Shown in pieces: positions 24,844 to 32,905 of a DNA stretch of 48,215 nt. The notes under the pieces were generated by a model. That model saw only the letters and a list, made by a program, of their open reading frames with translations, ran no database searches and was not told the origin of the DNA. This DNA is from Glycomyces sp. L485 (GTDB taxonomy: Bacteria > Actinomycetota > Actinomycetes > Mycobacteriales > Micromonosporaceae): positions 725 to 48,939 of the forward strand of contig NZ_JAKZEW010000035.1 of assembly GCF_022548875.1 (NCBI RefSeq), in the 5' to 3' direction. How positions within the stretch are numbered: the first letter of the stretch is position 1; every line of letters begins with the position of its first letter. The translations under genes and the position numbers were made by a program.

Positions 24844-26126
24844 CGGACCGACGCAAGGCGGCCCTGACCGCCGCCGCCCTGGCCGCGTGGGCGCTGCTCC
24901 TGGTCGCAGCGTGGCTGCTTGGCCAGTACAAGGTCGCCATCACTGAAAAGAGCCTCAAGCTCGGCGCGATGCCCCTGTTCGGCCGGTGGGAATGGCACTT
25001 CGAGCCCCGCCTGCTCGTGCCGGTCGCCGTAGGCGCGCTCATCATCGCGGTACTCCCGGCTATAGCCCGGGACCGGCGCTGGCGCCTTGCCGTCGCCGCC
25101 ACCGCCCTCGCCGGGATCGCCATGAGCCTCGCGCTCGCCTACGCCCACTCACACCCAGGCACTTGGGAGGACCTGCACCACCACTACGGCGACCCGATCC
25201 ACTTCGTCGACGACGCAGGGGGCGTCCGCCCGTTCCTGGAGACCTACACCGACATCCAGCGCACCGGTGCGTTCCCGATCCACCTCCAGTCCCACCCGCC
25301 GGGCCTGGTCCTGTTCCTGTGGGCCGCGGCGCAGATCGGCCTCAAGGGCGTCCTGTTCGAGAACACGGTCACGATGCTCGCGGTCGCCGCCGCGATCGTC
25401 GCGGCACTGGCCATCGCCCGCGACGTCGCCGGTGAACGCCTCGCCCGCAGGGCCGCGCCGTTCCTGGTCGTCGCCCCCGCCGCGTTCTGGCACACCAACG
25501 CCGACATCGTCTTCGGCGGCGTCACCCTCACCGCGCTCGCCTGCCTCATCCTCGCGACCGGCCGCGAAGGGCCCAAAGCCGTCTGGCTCACCGTCGTCGG
25601 CGGCCTCCTCGCGGGCGCCGCACTCATGCTCTCCTTCTCGATGGTGCTCCTCGCGATCCCCCTCGTCGTCGTCGCGCTCCGGCGCCGGCGCTGGATCGTC
25701 CTCGCCGCGGGCGGCGCGCTCGCCGCACTCGTCGTCCTCACACCGCTGGTGTGGGGCTACTGGTGGCTCGACGGCCTCCAGGCCACGCGCGAGCGCTATT
25801 ACCACGGCGTCGCCTCCGTGCGCGGCTACTGGTACTTCCTCATCGGCAACCCCGCAGTGTTCGCGCTCGCGCTCGGGCCCGCGACCGCCGTCGCGCTCGC
25901 CCGCCTGCGGGACCGGCGCATGTGGATCGTCGTGGGATCGTGCCTCGCCGCGGTCGCGCTGGCCGCGCTCTCGGGCATGTCCTCTGCCGAGACCGAGCGG
26001 ATCTGGCAGCCGTTCATGCCGCTGGTGCTGCTCGCCGGATGCGCCCTGAACCGGCCGAGGGCCTGGCTGGCCCTCCAACTGGCCGTCGCCGTCGTCCTCG
26101 CCGCCGCCCTGCGCGTGCAGTGGTGA
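24840..26126 (+). CDS. Polytopic membrane protein, GT-C glycosyltransferase-like
   Basis: A 428-aa protein with about ten membrane helices. The first large extracytoplasmic loop (from TWEDLHHHYGDPIHFVDD) contains acidic residues, and HLQSHPPGLVLFLW follows: the 'H-PP-G' text and layout are typical of GT-C enzymes (PMT/ArnT-like), which take sugars from polyprenyl phosphate carriers on the outer face. Starts at GTG 24840, overlapping the kinase stop by 4 bp. With the GT2 fusion and the epimerase it may build and transfer one sugar. The assignment to GT-C is by pattern only. Confidence 0.72.
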   Translation: MTDRRKAALTAAALAAWALLLVAAWLLGQYKVAITEKSLKLGAMPLFGRWEWHFEPRLLVPVAVGALIIAVLPAIARDRRWRLAVAATALAGIAMSLALAYAHSHPGTWEDLHHHYGDPIHFVDDAGGVRPFLETYTDIQRTGAFPIHLQSHPPGLVLFLWAAAQIGLKGVLFENTVTMLAVAAAIVAALAIARDVAGERLARRAAPFLVVAPAAFWHTNADIVFGGVTLTALACLILATGREGPKAVWLTVVGGLLAGAALMLSFSMVLLAIPLVVVALRRRRWIVLAAGGALAALVVLTPLVWGYWWLDGLQATRERYYHGVASVRGYWYFLIGNPAVFALALGPATAVALARLRDRRMWIVVGSCLAAVALAALSGMSSAETERIWQPFMPLVLLAGCALNRPRAWLALQLAVAVVLAAALRVQW

Positions 26127-26148
26127 CCCGAGAGAAAGGCAGAAACCC

Positions 26149-27177
26149 ATGCGAGTACTGGTGACCGGCGGGGCCGGATTCATCGGGGGTCAGATCGTCG
26201 AGCAGCTCGCCGCGCGCGGCGACCAGGTCGTCGTTCTCGACTCCCTTGCCGCGCACGAGGAACCGCCCGAGCACTTGCCGGACAGCGTTGAACTCCTCGT
26301 CGGGGACCTCGGCGACGAGCGAGCTCTTCGCCGGGCGGTCGAGGGCGTCGACGCGGTCTGCCACCAGGCCGCCCGCGTCGGCCTCGGCGTCGACTTCGAC
26401 GACGTGTCCGACTACGTCGCCGACAACGACCTCGGCACCGCGAATCTCCTGCGCGCCTTGTGGCGACGCTCCTTCACCGGCCGCCTCGTAGTGGCCTCCT
26501 CGATGGTCGTCTACGGCGAGGGCCGCTACCGCTGCCCCGAGCACGGCGACGTCCGCGCCGAACCCCGGCGCAGGGACGACCTCGACGCCGGTCGCTTCGA
26601 ACCCCGCTGCGGATGCGGCGCGGACCTCGAATGGGCGGCGGTCCGCGAGGACGCCCGACTCGACCCCCGCAACGTATACGCCGCCACCAAGGTCCACACC
26701 GAGCACCTCTCGTTCCTCTATGGACGGGAGTCCGAGGCCACGGTGTGCGCCCTGCGCTATCACAACGTCTACGGCCCCCGCATGCCCCGCGACACCCCCT
26801 ACGCCGGAGTCGCCAGCATCTTCCGCAGTGCCCTCGAAGCAGGCAAGGCCCCCCGCGTCTTCGAAGACGGGAACCAGACCCGCGACTTCGTCCACGTCCG
26901 CGACGTCGCCCGCGCCAACCTCCTCGCCCTCGACTCCGCGTGGACCGGCGCGGCCAACATCGCCAGCGGCGAGCCCCACAGCGTCGGCGACATGGCGCGC
27001 GCCCTCGCCGCCGGGTTCACCGAGGCCACCGAACCGGTCGTGACCGGCGAATACCGGCTCGGCGACGTTCGCCACGTCGCCGCCTCGCCCGATCTCGCCG
27101 CGGAAGCGCTCGGCTTCCGCGCCGAGACCGGGTTCGCCGAGGGCATGGCCGACTTCGCCCACGATCCCCTCCGCTGA
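26149..27177 (+). CDS. NAD-dependent epimerase/dehydratase with Cys-rich insertion
   Basis: A 342-aa extended short-chain dehydrogenase. It has TGGAGFIGG (6-14) for NAD binding, SSMVVYGEG, and the catalytic Y-x3-K in NVYAATKVHTE, as in nucleotide-sugar epimerases and dehydratases. Between the Ser and Tyr motifs lies an insertion with Cys residues (RYRCPEHGD, then RCGCGADLEW about 30 residues later), resembling a small zinc ribbon. This insertion is not found in GalE or RmlB but I recall it in some actinobacterial epimerases. Ribosome site GAAAGG precedes ATG 26149. Last gene of the TCS-glycan operon. Confidence 0.9.
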   Translation: MRVLVTGGAGFIGGQIVEQLAARGDQVVVLDSLAAHEEPPEHLPDSVELLVGDLGDERALRRAVEGVDAVCHQAARVGLGVDFDDVSDYVADNDLGTANLLRALWRRSFTGRLVVASSMVVYGEGRYRCPEHGDVRAEPRRRDDLDAGRFEPRCGCGADLEWAAVREDARLDPRNVYAATKVHTEHLSFLYGRESEATVCALRYHNVYGPRMPRDTPYAGVASIFRSALEAGKAPRVFEDGNQTRDFVHVRDVARANLLALDSAWTGAANIASGEPHSVGDMARALAAGFTEATEPVVTGEYRLGDVRHVAASPDLAAEALGFRAETGFAEGMADFAHDPLR

Positions 27178-27243
27178 CCGTTCCACAGTTCTCACCGGCC
27201 GGGGGTCTCCCCTCTCGCCCGGGGAACCCACGCGCCGTGGCGG

Positions 27244-30039
27244 TCACTCGTCGGGAACGAAATCGCCTGCCATGGCGAGGATCTGGACCGCCGCCTGTCC
27301 CCACTGGGCGATCTCGTTGGTCGCGATCCAGTACCAGGTGCTCGGGTTGAGCGTGTCGGCCACCTCTTCGGCCTGCCGGTCGGGGTCCGGGAAGATCTCC
27401 CAGCTCTTGATCGGGTTCCGGAACCGGTGCCAGGCGTGCTCGGCCTGCGACTCATCGCCGGTCCGGAGGTAGACGAACGCGTTGGCGCGCGCATAGGCGT
27501 ACAGGAACAGGTCGGCGAACCGGCCTCCGTACTCGGCCTCCTGCTCTTGGCGGCTGGCGGTGTAGAAGCGGGAGTAGCGCAGCCAGTCCGCCTCGAACTC
27601 GGGCATGTCGACAGTCAAGATGAGCTCGGCGCAGATCTCGATGCGGCCGAACGCGTTGGCGAGGTTGCTGCGCTCGACGACCGGCTGCTGGGCGATGGCG
27701 TACCGGCGCGTCTCCATGTTGTACTTGGCCGATCCCTGCGCGAAGCCGTTGGGCTGGGCCGCGATGGTCTCCATGGTGCCGAGGACCTTCTCGCGGCAGG
27801 CCTCCCAGTCCGGTCCGCGGCGCTCCCACTCGGTGAGCCAGGCCGCGGCCAGGGCCGCCCAGCTGGTGCCGAAGCTGATGTCGAGCGCCGTCGGGTCCGG
27901 CACGTAGTCGTCCTCGGGGTCGCGGATCTTGCGGCCGGTGTCGAGGACCAGCGCGGTCTTCTCGCTGTCGGAGAGCAGGTGGAGCAGGTCCCCGGTGCGC
28001 TCGTCGGCGGTGAGGTAGTAGAAGTACCGCCGGTAGTTGGCGTTGGAGATGCGCACCTGCTTGGACGAGTCGCCCCAGTGCTGGACGCCGTGCCGCGTGC
28101 CCAGGCCCGCCCACTCGCCCAGGTGGTAGACGTTGACCTCGCTGGTCTTGCGGGTCATCGCCTCGGCGAATCGGAAGACGTCGGCCCGGTTGGAGTGCAG
28201 ATAGGCCTGCCACAGCCACATGTCCGGGGAGATCTCGGAGTTGTCCCAGGCGTAGCCGCCCACGTCGTACTTCCAGGTCTGCCGGTCGGGGTCCATGGAG
28301 TGCATGACGTCGCCGTAGTCCCAGAACCCGTACCAGTGCCGCTCGTCCTGCTGGCTCCGGTAGTAGTCGAAGAAGAAGTCGAGCGAGTCCTCGACTTCGG
28401 CTTTCACCGGGTGCGAGCGGTCGACCGGGCCGAACATCCCGCCGAAGGCGCCGGCCGCGGCCATGTGCTCGGTCGGGGCGATCACCTGCGGCTGGGCGCG
28501 CACGACGTCGGCCATGTGCCCGAGACGTTCGCGACTCGGGGTAGCCTCGGTCACCCAGAACTGGAGCTCGGTCGTGCGGGCGACGCCGTACGGGGTGCCG
28601 AATCCGGGCTCGTAGTCCTCATAGGTGATGTCGAGGGCGTCGAGCTGTTTCTCGTAGGTGTCTTGGCCCATCCCGTCGTGGTAGAACCGGTTGTCCATCG
28701 GCTGGGCCTCGGGCGACCACATCCACAGCGTGACGGTGGCGGTGTCGGTGTGGGCGTCGCGGATGTCGAGTCCGGTGGGGTGACGCTGCCAGAAGTCCTT
28801 CATGCCGAAGGCGAAGCCGCCCCATGGGCCGCCGAGGTAGCCGAAGCCCGAGGCGCGGCCTCCTTGGTCGACAGGGACCCAGCCGTGCCCGGCCTTGGTG
28901 CGCTTGCGGATCGAGAAGCCCTCGCTGGTCAGTTGGGAGAGCGAGTAGTCGCCCCAGGTGGGGATCCAGTGCAGGCGCGCGGTCACGCGCTGGTCCCATG
29001 TGGAGGGATCAGGCAGGGCCTGTCCGGCGATCTGGGCCCGGCGCGGCGCGTCGCCGGGGTTGCGGCGCAGGCCGGTGATGCCCTTGACGGCCTCGGTCAG
29101 CTGGCCGTGGCCCTCGCCGACGAAGCGGACGTGCCGGTCGTAGAGTTCGTCGGTCAGTGCGACCTTGAAGCGGACGCCGAGACCGGCGATGAACGCCTCT
29201 GACCCGTCGGAGTCGTATATGAAGTTGTGGACCATCCGGAAGGACTCGCCGCCGGCGTAGAAGTACAGGCGGACGGTGAACGGCAGCCAGGACTTCTTCC
29301 CGCCCTCGTTCTTGCGGTGGTGGCCCTCGACCCGCACCACGGCCCGGACCGGGCCGTCCTGCTCGACGGTCACCTCCTCGACCTTGCTGGTGTATCGCTC
29401 GCGGGTGACCGAGGAGGTCTCGGGGTCCGGGGCCTCGGCCTGGGTGATGTTGACCAGGTGGCCGCAGGTGACGATGGTGCGGTCGCCGCGCTTGACGTGC
29501 TTGATCAGGTCGGTGCCCCACTTGGCGATGCGGGCGGTGATCACGCCGGTGTCGATGTCGATGTGCTTCCAGGACTCAGAGACGGTGACCGGAGTCGAGG
29601 GCGATGCGGGCTCGCCGGCGCTGAGCGTGAGGTGTTCGGCGGTGGCGTCGGGTCCGACGGCATGGCCGGTCCACTTCAGGGACCCGTCGGGCCAGTAGGC
29701 GAGCGGCCAGGTCTGTACCGGGACGTCGGCGCCGTCGTCGCCGACGAGTTTGAACTGCTGGTCGCCGGGGAACCGGCCCCGCCCCCAGGGAACGCCCCAG
29801 GTCGAGCCGGGGGTTTCGGCGGGTTTGCCTTCGAGCCAGGAAAGGTCGGCGAAGTCGGGGCCCTGCGGCGCGGATCCGCCGCCTCCGGCGAGTTCTTCGG
29901 CGCTCGCGGGCGAGCCGTCGAGCAGTGAGGCGGCCGCGGCGACTCCTGCCGTCGTCGCGAGTACGTTGCGACGGCTCATGCCGCCGAGGGAGTCGTCGGA
30001 TGAGGGTGGCGGTCGGAGTGGTTGCGAAGGGTCGGACAT
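27244..30039 (-). CDS. Tat-exported exo-rhamnogalacturonan lyase, PL26 family
   Basis: A 931-aa secreted enzyme. A Tat signal is at residues 22-40 (SRRNVLATTAGVAAAAS), so it is exported folded. The rest matches the three-part architecture of the PcRGLX group: an N-terminal beta domain, a central domain with FRMVHNFIYDSDGSEAFIAG, and a helical (alpha/alpha) C-terminal part with many Trp/Tyr. The family cuts rhamnogalacturonan I from one end by beta-elimination, giving an unsaturated galacturonosyl-rhamnose unit. GGAGG four bases before the ATG supports the start. Its promoter (30102-30130) and a LacI-type operator (30074-30087) face it. Convergent with the epimerase gene. Confidence 0.85.
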   Translation of the reverse strand: MSDPSQPLRPPPSSDDSLGGMSRRNVLATTAGVAAAASLLDGSPASAEELAGGGGSAPQGPDFADLSWLEGKPAETPGSTWGVPWGRGRFPGDQQFKLVGDDGADVPVQTWPLAYWPDGSLKWTGHAVGPDATAEHLTLSAGEPASPSTPVTVSESWKHIDIDTGVITARIAKWGTDLIKHVKRGDRTIVTCGHLVNITQAEAPDPETSSVTRERYTSKVEEVTVEQDGPVRAVVRVEGHHRKNEGGKKSWLPFTVRLYFYAGGESFRMVHNFIYDSDGSEAFIAGLGVRFKVALTDELYDRHVRFVGEGHGQLTEAVKGITGLRRNPGDAPRRAQIAGQALPDPSTWDQRVTARLHWIPTWGDYSLSQLTSEGFSIRKRTKAGHGWVPVDQGGRASGFGYLGGPWGGFAFGMKDFWQRHPTGLDIRDAHTDTATVTLWMWSPEAQPMDNRFYHDGMGQDTYEKQLDALDITYEDYEPGFGTPYGVARTTELQFWVTEATPSRERLGHMADVVRAQPQVIAPTEHMAAAGAFGGMFGPVDRSHPVKAEVEDSLDFFFDYYRSQQDERHWYGFWDYGDVMHSMDPDRQTWKYDVGGYAWDNSEISPDMWLWQAYLHSNRADVFRFAEAMTRKTSEVNVYHLGEWAGLGTRHGVQHWGDSSKQVRISNANYRRYFYYLTADERTGDLLHLLSDSEKTALVLDTGRKIRDPEDDYVPDPTALDISFGTSWAALAAAWLTEWERRGPDWEACREKVLGTMETIAAQPNGFAQGSAKYNMETRRYAIAQQPVVERSNLANAFGRIEICAELILTVDMPEFEADWLRYSRFYTASRQEQEAEYGGRFADLFLYAYARANAFVYLRTGDESQAEHAWHRFRNPIKSWEIFPDPDRQAEEVADTLNPSTWYWIATNEIAQWGQAAVQILAMAGDFVPDE

Positions 30040-30073
30040 GGTTCCTCCAGACCAGGACCGGCATCACTGCCGG

Positions 30074-30087
30074 TTAAAACGTTTGAA
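30074..30087 (-). promoter_or_regulatory. LacI-type operator, PL26 promoter
   Basis: TTAAAACGTTTGAA on the plus strand is symmetric at 6 of 7 positions per half. It covers about +9 to +22 of the PL26 transcript, a roadblock position. Confidence 0.65.
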
Positions 30088-30101
30088 CACTTGGATATCT
30101 C

Positions 30102-30130
30102 AATATAGTGATCCATCGATCAGTGGTCAA
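30102..30130 (-). promoter_or_regulatory. Promoter of the PL26 lyase gene
   Basis: Read on the minus strand: TTGACC (30130-30125), 17-bp spacer, TATATT (30107-30102), a near-consensus sigma-70-type promoter. The start is expected near 30095. Confidence 0.75.
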
Positions 30131-30407
30131 GCGATTGCCGGAGGCTGGTCGCGGACTTGCCCATGGCGGCCTCGAACTCGGGTTCGAAGTGTCTTCACTC
30201 GATCGTTTGAAGCCTCTTGAAAATGTCAAAGACCTGGTTAAGGAGGCATTGCCATCGAGAAGAGTCTATGTTTGAATATTTAGGACCGAGATTCTACGAG
30301 ATCCGGCGCAGGCCGTTCTCCGCCCACTGACCGGCGCTCGATCGGGGCCCGGGGCGCAGCGGCAACTCATCAGCATAGCAATGTGAGAGCCAAGATCGGG
30401 AGCAGCA

Positions 30408-32633
30408 GTGAAAACGTTTACGAGATTTCGGGCCGTGGTGGCGACGGCCGCAGCGGCCGCCGTCGCCGCGGCGACGACATGGGTGCTGGCACCCCATGGA
30501 CACGCCCAAGAGGGCCGACACGAGGCGGAGGGCCCGTCGGCCGTCTGCGAAGGAACCGTCGATTCGAACCACTCCGGCTACTCCGGAGACGGGTTCTGCA
30601 ACACCCCCAACACCGCCGGCACCGCGGTCGAGTTCACCGTGAACGCCCCGGCCTCGGGCGCGGCGAGCCTCGAGATCAGGTACGCCAACGGTGCGAGCCA
30701 GAACCGTCCGGCCGACGTCTCGGTCAACGGCACTGTGGTGCGAACCGGGGTGGCGTTCGCGAGCACCGGTGCGTGGAGCTCCTGGTCCACGAGCACCGTG
30801 ACGGTGCCGGTGTCGGCCGGGTCCAACACCGTTCGGATCGCTGCGACCGAGTCGTCCGGCCTCGGCAACATCGACTACCTCGACTTCGCGATGAGCGACG
30901 ACCCCGAGCCGTCCGAAGGCCGCCGGATGGAGGCACTCGACCGGGGTGTCGTGGCCGTGCGGTCCAGCAGCACCGACGTCCTGGTCAGCTGGCGGCTGCT
31001 GGGTCTCGACCCCGAGGGCATCGCCTTCAACGTCTACCGCTCGACCGGCGGGGGCAACGAGGTGAAACTCAACTCGAGCCCCCTGACGGGAGGCACCAAC
31101 TACGTCGACTCGGCCGCGAACCTGTCCCAGTCGAACACCTACCGGGTCGCCCCGGTCGTCGACGGCGTCGAGCAGGAGCGCAGCCCCGGGTTCACGCTGT
31201 CGGGCAACCACGCCCAGGAGCCGGTGGTCCGCGTTCCGCTTCGCGACGGCGGCCCGATCCAGTTCGTCTGGGTCGGCGACCTCACCGGTGACGGCGCGTA
31301 CGACTACGTGATCGACCGCCAGACCTCCCCGCAGAGCATCGAGGCCTACTCGAGCGACGGCGACTTCCTGTGGGAGGTCGACATGGGGCACAACAGCATC
31401 GACCAGAACAACATCGAAGGCGGCTCGTCCACCATCGACGTCGGCCACAACGACGGCGTCACCGTCTACGACTTCGACGGCGACGGCCGCTCCGAGGTCG
31501 CGGTCAGGATCGCCAACGGCGTCACCTTCGGTGACGGAGCCAGGTTCAACCACGGCAACGACACCGAGCAGTTCATCGCCTTCCTCGACGGCCGGACCGG
31601 CGCGCTGCGCGATGCGGCGCAGGTTCCGACCGACTACATCTCCGACGGTCCGATGTACGCCCGGTTCGCCGCCTGCTACCTCGACGGCACCACCCCGAGC
31701 CTGGTCGCCTACATGAAGAACCGGGTCGGCAACGGTGGCTTCAACCTGATGGTGACCGCCTGGAGCTTCGACGGCGCCAATGCCGACATGCAATGGAAGT
31801 GGCTGCGCAACGGGAACCACCCCGACGGGCACAACAGCCGCTGCATGGACGTCGATGGGGACGGCACCGACGAGTTCATCGAGATCGGATTCGTCCTCGA
31901 CGGCGACGGCACCCTGCGCTACTCACTGGGCGGCCAGGGAATCGTCCACGGCGACCGGTTCCACATCGCCGACATCGACCCGTCGCGACCGGGCCTGGAG
32001 GGATACGCCGTCCAGCAGGACAATCCCAGCGGCCTGCGCGAGTACTACTACGACGCCGCGACGGGCGAGATCATCTGGCGGCACACCCGAAGCGGCACCG
32101 CCGATGTCGGCCGCGGCATGGTCGGGGACATCGACCCGCGGCACCCGGGCATGGAGGTCTGGTCGTTCGACGGCCTCTACAACGCCCCGAGCAACCAGCT
32201 CACCGAACCCGACACCAATCTCCAACCATGGCCGCAGATGGGCCTGTGGTGGGACGGCGATGTCACGATGGAGCTGTTCAACGACGGCAAGATCGAGAAG
32301 TGGAACCCGAACAGCCCGACCCCGACCAACAGCGTGCCGCGGCTGGTGTCCACCTGGAACTACGGCGGGGTCGTCGGACCCCGCGGCCAGCCCGGCATCA
32401 TCGCCGACATCTTCGGCGACTGGCGGGAGGAGGTCGTGCTTCCCAACGGACAGTCCAACGAGCTGGTCGTTTACACCACCGACCGGCCGACCGACATCCG
32501 GCTGTACACCCTGGCGCACAACCCGGCCTACCGGAACGATATGACAGTCAAGGGCTACATGCAGTCCCATCATGTGGACTACTTCCTCGGCGCGGGCATG
32601 AGCACGCCGCCAAGGCCCGACATCTTCTACTGA
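30408..32633 (+). CDS. CBM35-rhamnogalacturonan lyase, PL11 family
   Basis: A 741-aa secreted enzyme: signal peptide (1-34, MKTFTRFRAVVATAAAA..., cut after GHAQ), a CBM35 carbohydrate-binding domain (about 38-165), then the PL11 eight-bladed beta-propeller catalytic domain (175-741) with many Asp-rich calcium loops (DLTGDGAYD, DFDGDGRSE, DVDGDGTDE) like Bacillus YesW/YesX. It cleaves the rhamnogalacturonan I backbone by beta-elimination. The GTG start has GGGAG 6 bp upstream. The first codons overlap a sequence resembling the locus LacI operator. A strong terminator follows at 32641. Confidence 0.93.
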   Translation: MKTFTRFRAVVATAAAAAVAAATTWVLAPHGHAQEGRHEAEGPSAVCEGTVDSNHSGYSGDGFCNTPNTAGTAVEFTVNAPASGAASLEIRYANGASQNRPADVSVNGTVVRTGVAFASTGAWSSWSTSTVTVPVSAGSNTVRIAATESSGLGNIDYLDFAMSDDPEPSEGRRMEALDRGVVAVRSSSTDVLVSWRLLGLDPEGIAFNVYRSTGGGNEVKLNSSPLTGGTNYVDSAANLSQSNTYRVAPVVDGVEQERSPGFTLSGNHAQEPVVRVPLRDGGPIQFVWVGDLTGDGAYDYVIDRQTSPQSIEAYSSDGDFLWEVDMGHNSIDQNNIEGGSSTIDVGHNDGVTVYDFDGDGRSEVAVRIANGVTFGDGARFNHGNDTEQFIAFLDGRTGALRDAAQVPTDYISDGPMYARFAACYLDGTTPSLVAYMKNRVGNGGFNLMVTAWSFDGANADMQWKWLRNGNHPDGHNSRCMDVDGDGTDEFIEIGFVLDGDGTLRYSLGGQGIVHGDRFHIADIDPSRPGLEGYAVQQDNPSGLREYYYDAATGEIIWRHTRSGTADVGRGMVGDIDPRHPGMEVWSFDGLYNAPSNQLTEPDTNLQPWPQMGLWWDGDVTMELFNDGKIEKWNPNSPTPTNSVPRLVSTWNYGGVVGPRGQPGIIADIFGDWREEVVLPNGQSNELVVYTTDRPTDIRLYTLAHNPAYRNDMTVKGYMQSHHVDYFLGAGMSTPPRPDIFY
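30409..30422 (+). promoter_or_regulatory. LacI-type operator-like sequence across the PL11 start codon
   Basis: TGAAAACGTTTACG covers codons 1-5 of the lyase. It shares the AAACGTTT core with the PL26 site and the 32675 site, but coding constraint alone could explain it. Confidence 0.35.
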
Positions 32634-32640
32634 ACGAACG

Positions 32641-32673
32641 GGGCCGCAGCGACCCGGCTCGCTGCGGCCCTTT
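32641..32673 (+). terminator. Rho-independent terminator after the PL11 lyase gene
   Basis: GGGCCGCAGCGA (32641-32652) pairs perfectly with TCGCTGCGGCCC (32659-32670), followed by TTT, 7 bp after the stop codon. Confidence 0.88.
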
Positions 32674-32674
32674 G

Positions 32675-32688
32675 ATCAAACGTTTACG
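32675..32688 (+). promoter_or_regulatory. LacI-type operator-like site upstream of the CUT1 binding-protein promoter
   Basis: ATCAAACGTTTACG, an AAACGTTT core just after the PL11 terminator and about 42 bp upstream of the next -35 box. It could be a secondary site allowing DNA looping with 32775-32788. Confidence 0.45.
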
Positions 32689-32729
32689 GAAATCGACGAT
32701 TCTCGAAGTGGAAATGTCGCGAGAGGATC

Positions 32730-32758
32730 TTGACAGTACTGGAAGACGCGCCTTACCT
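32730..32758 (+). promoter_or_regulatory. Promoter of the CUT1 substrate-binding protein gene
   Basis: TTGACA (32730-32735), 17-bp spacer, TTACCT (32753-32758). Start expected near 32765. Confidence 0.6.
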
Positions 32759-32774
32759 TGACAAAGGCAAGGAG

Positions 32775-32788
32775 TTGAAACGGTTTAA
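32775..32788 (+). promoter_or_regulatory. LacI-type operator of the CUT1 binding-protein gene
   Basis: TTGAAACGGTTTAA lies at about +11 to +24 of the predicted transcript. Its TTGAAACGGTT core recurs, on the other strand, upstream of the lacI gene (36244-36257). Confidence 0.6.
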
Positions 32789-32905
32789 GTCTCTTCATTC
32801 GGAAGTCGACGCCACCGGCCGACTTCCCCGGCAGGGGCCGAGACGACGACCGCGCACAAGGCCCGCGCAAGCGGGACCCCTCAAACAAACGGGAGACGAT
32901 CAACG

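Larger units (their letters stand above)
30040..30407. other. Divergent regulatory region between PL26 and PL11 lyase genes
   Basis: This 368-bp stretch has no gene. It contains the PL26 promoter and operator (listed separately), a further TCGATCGTTTGA half-palindrome at 30199-30210 and a GTTTGAATATTT at 30270-30281. A clear promoter for the PL11 gene is not visible to me. It is visibly richer in A/T than its surroundings. Confidence 0.6.
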
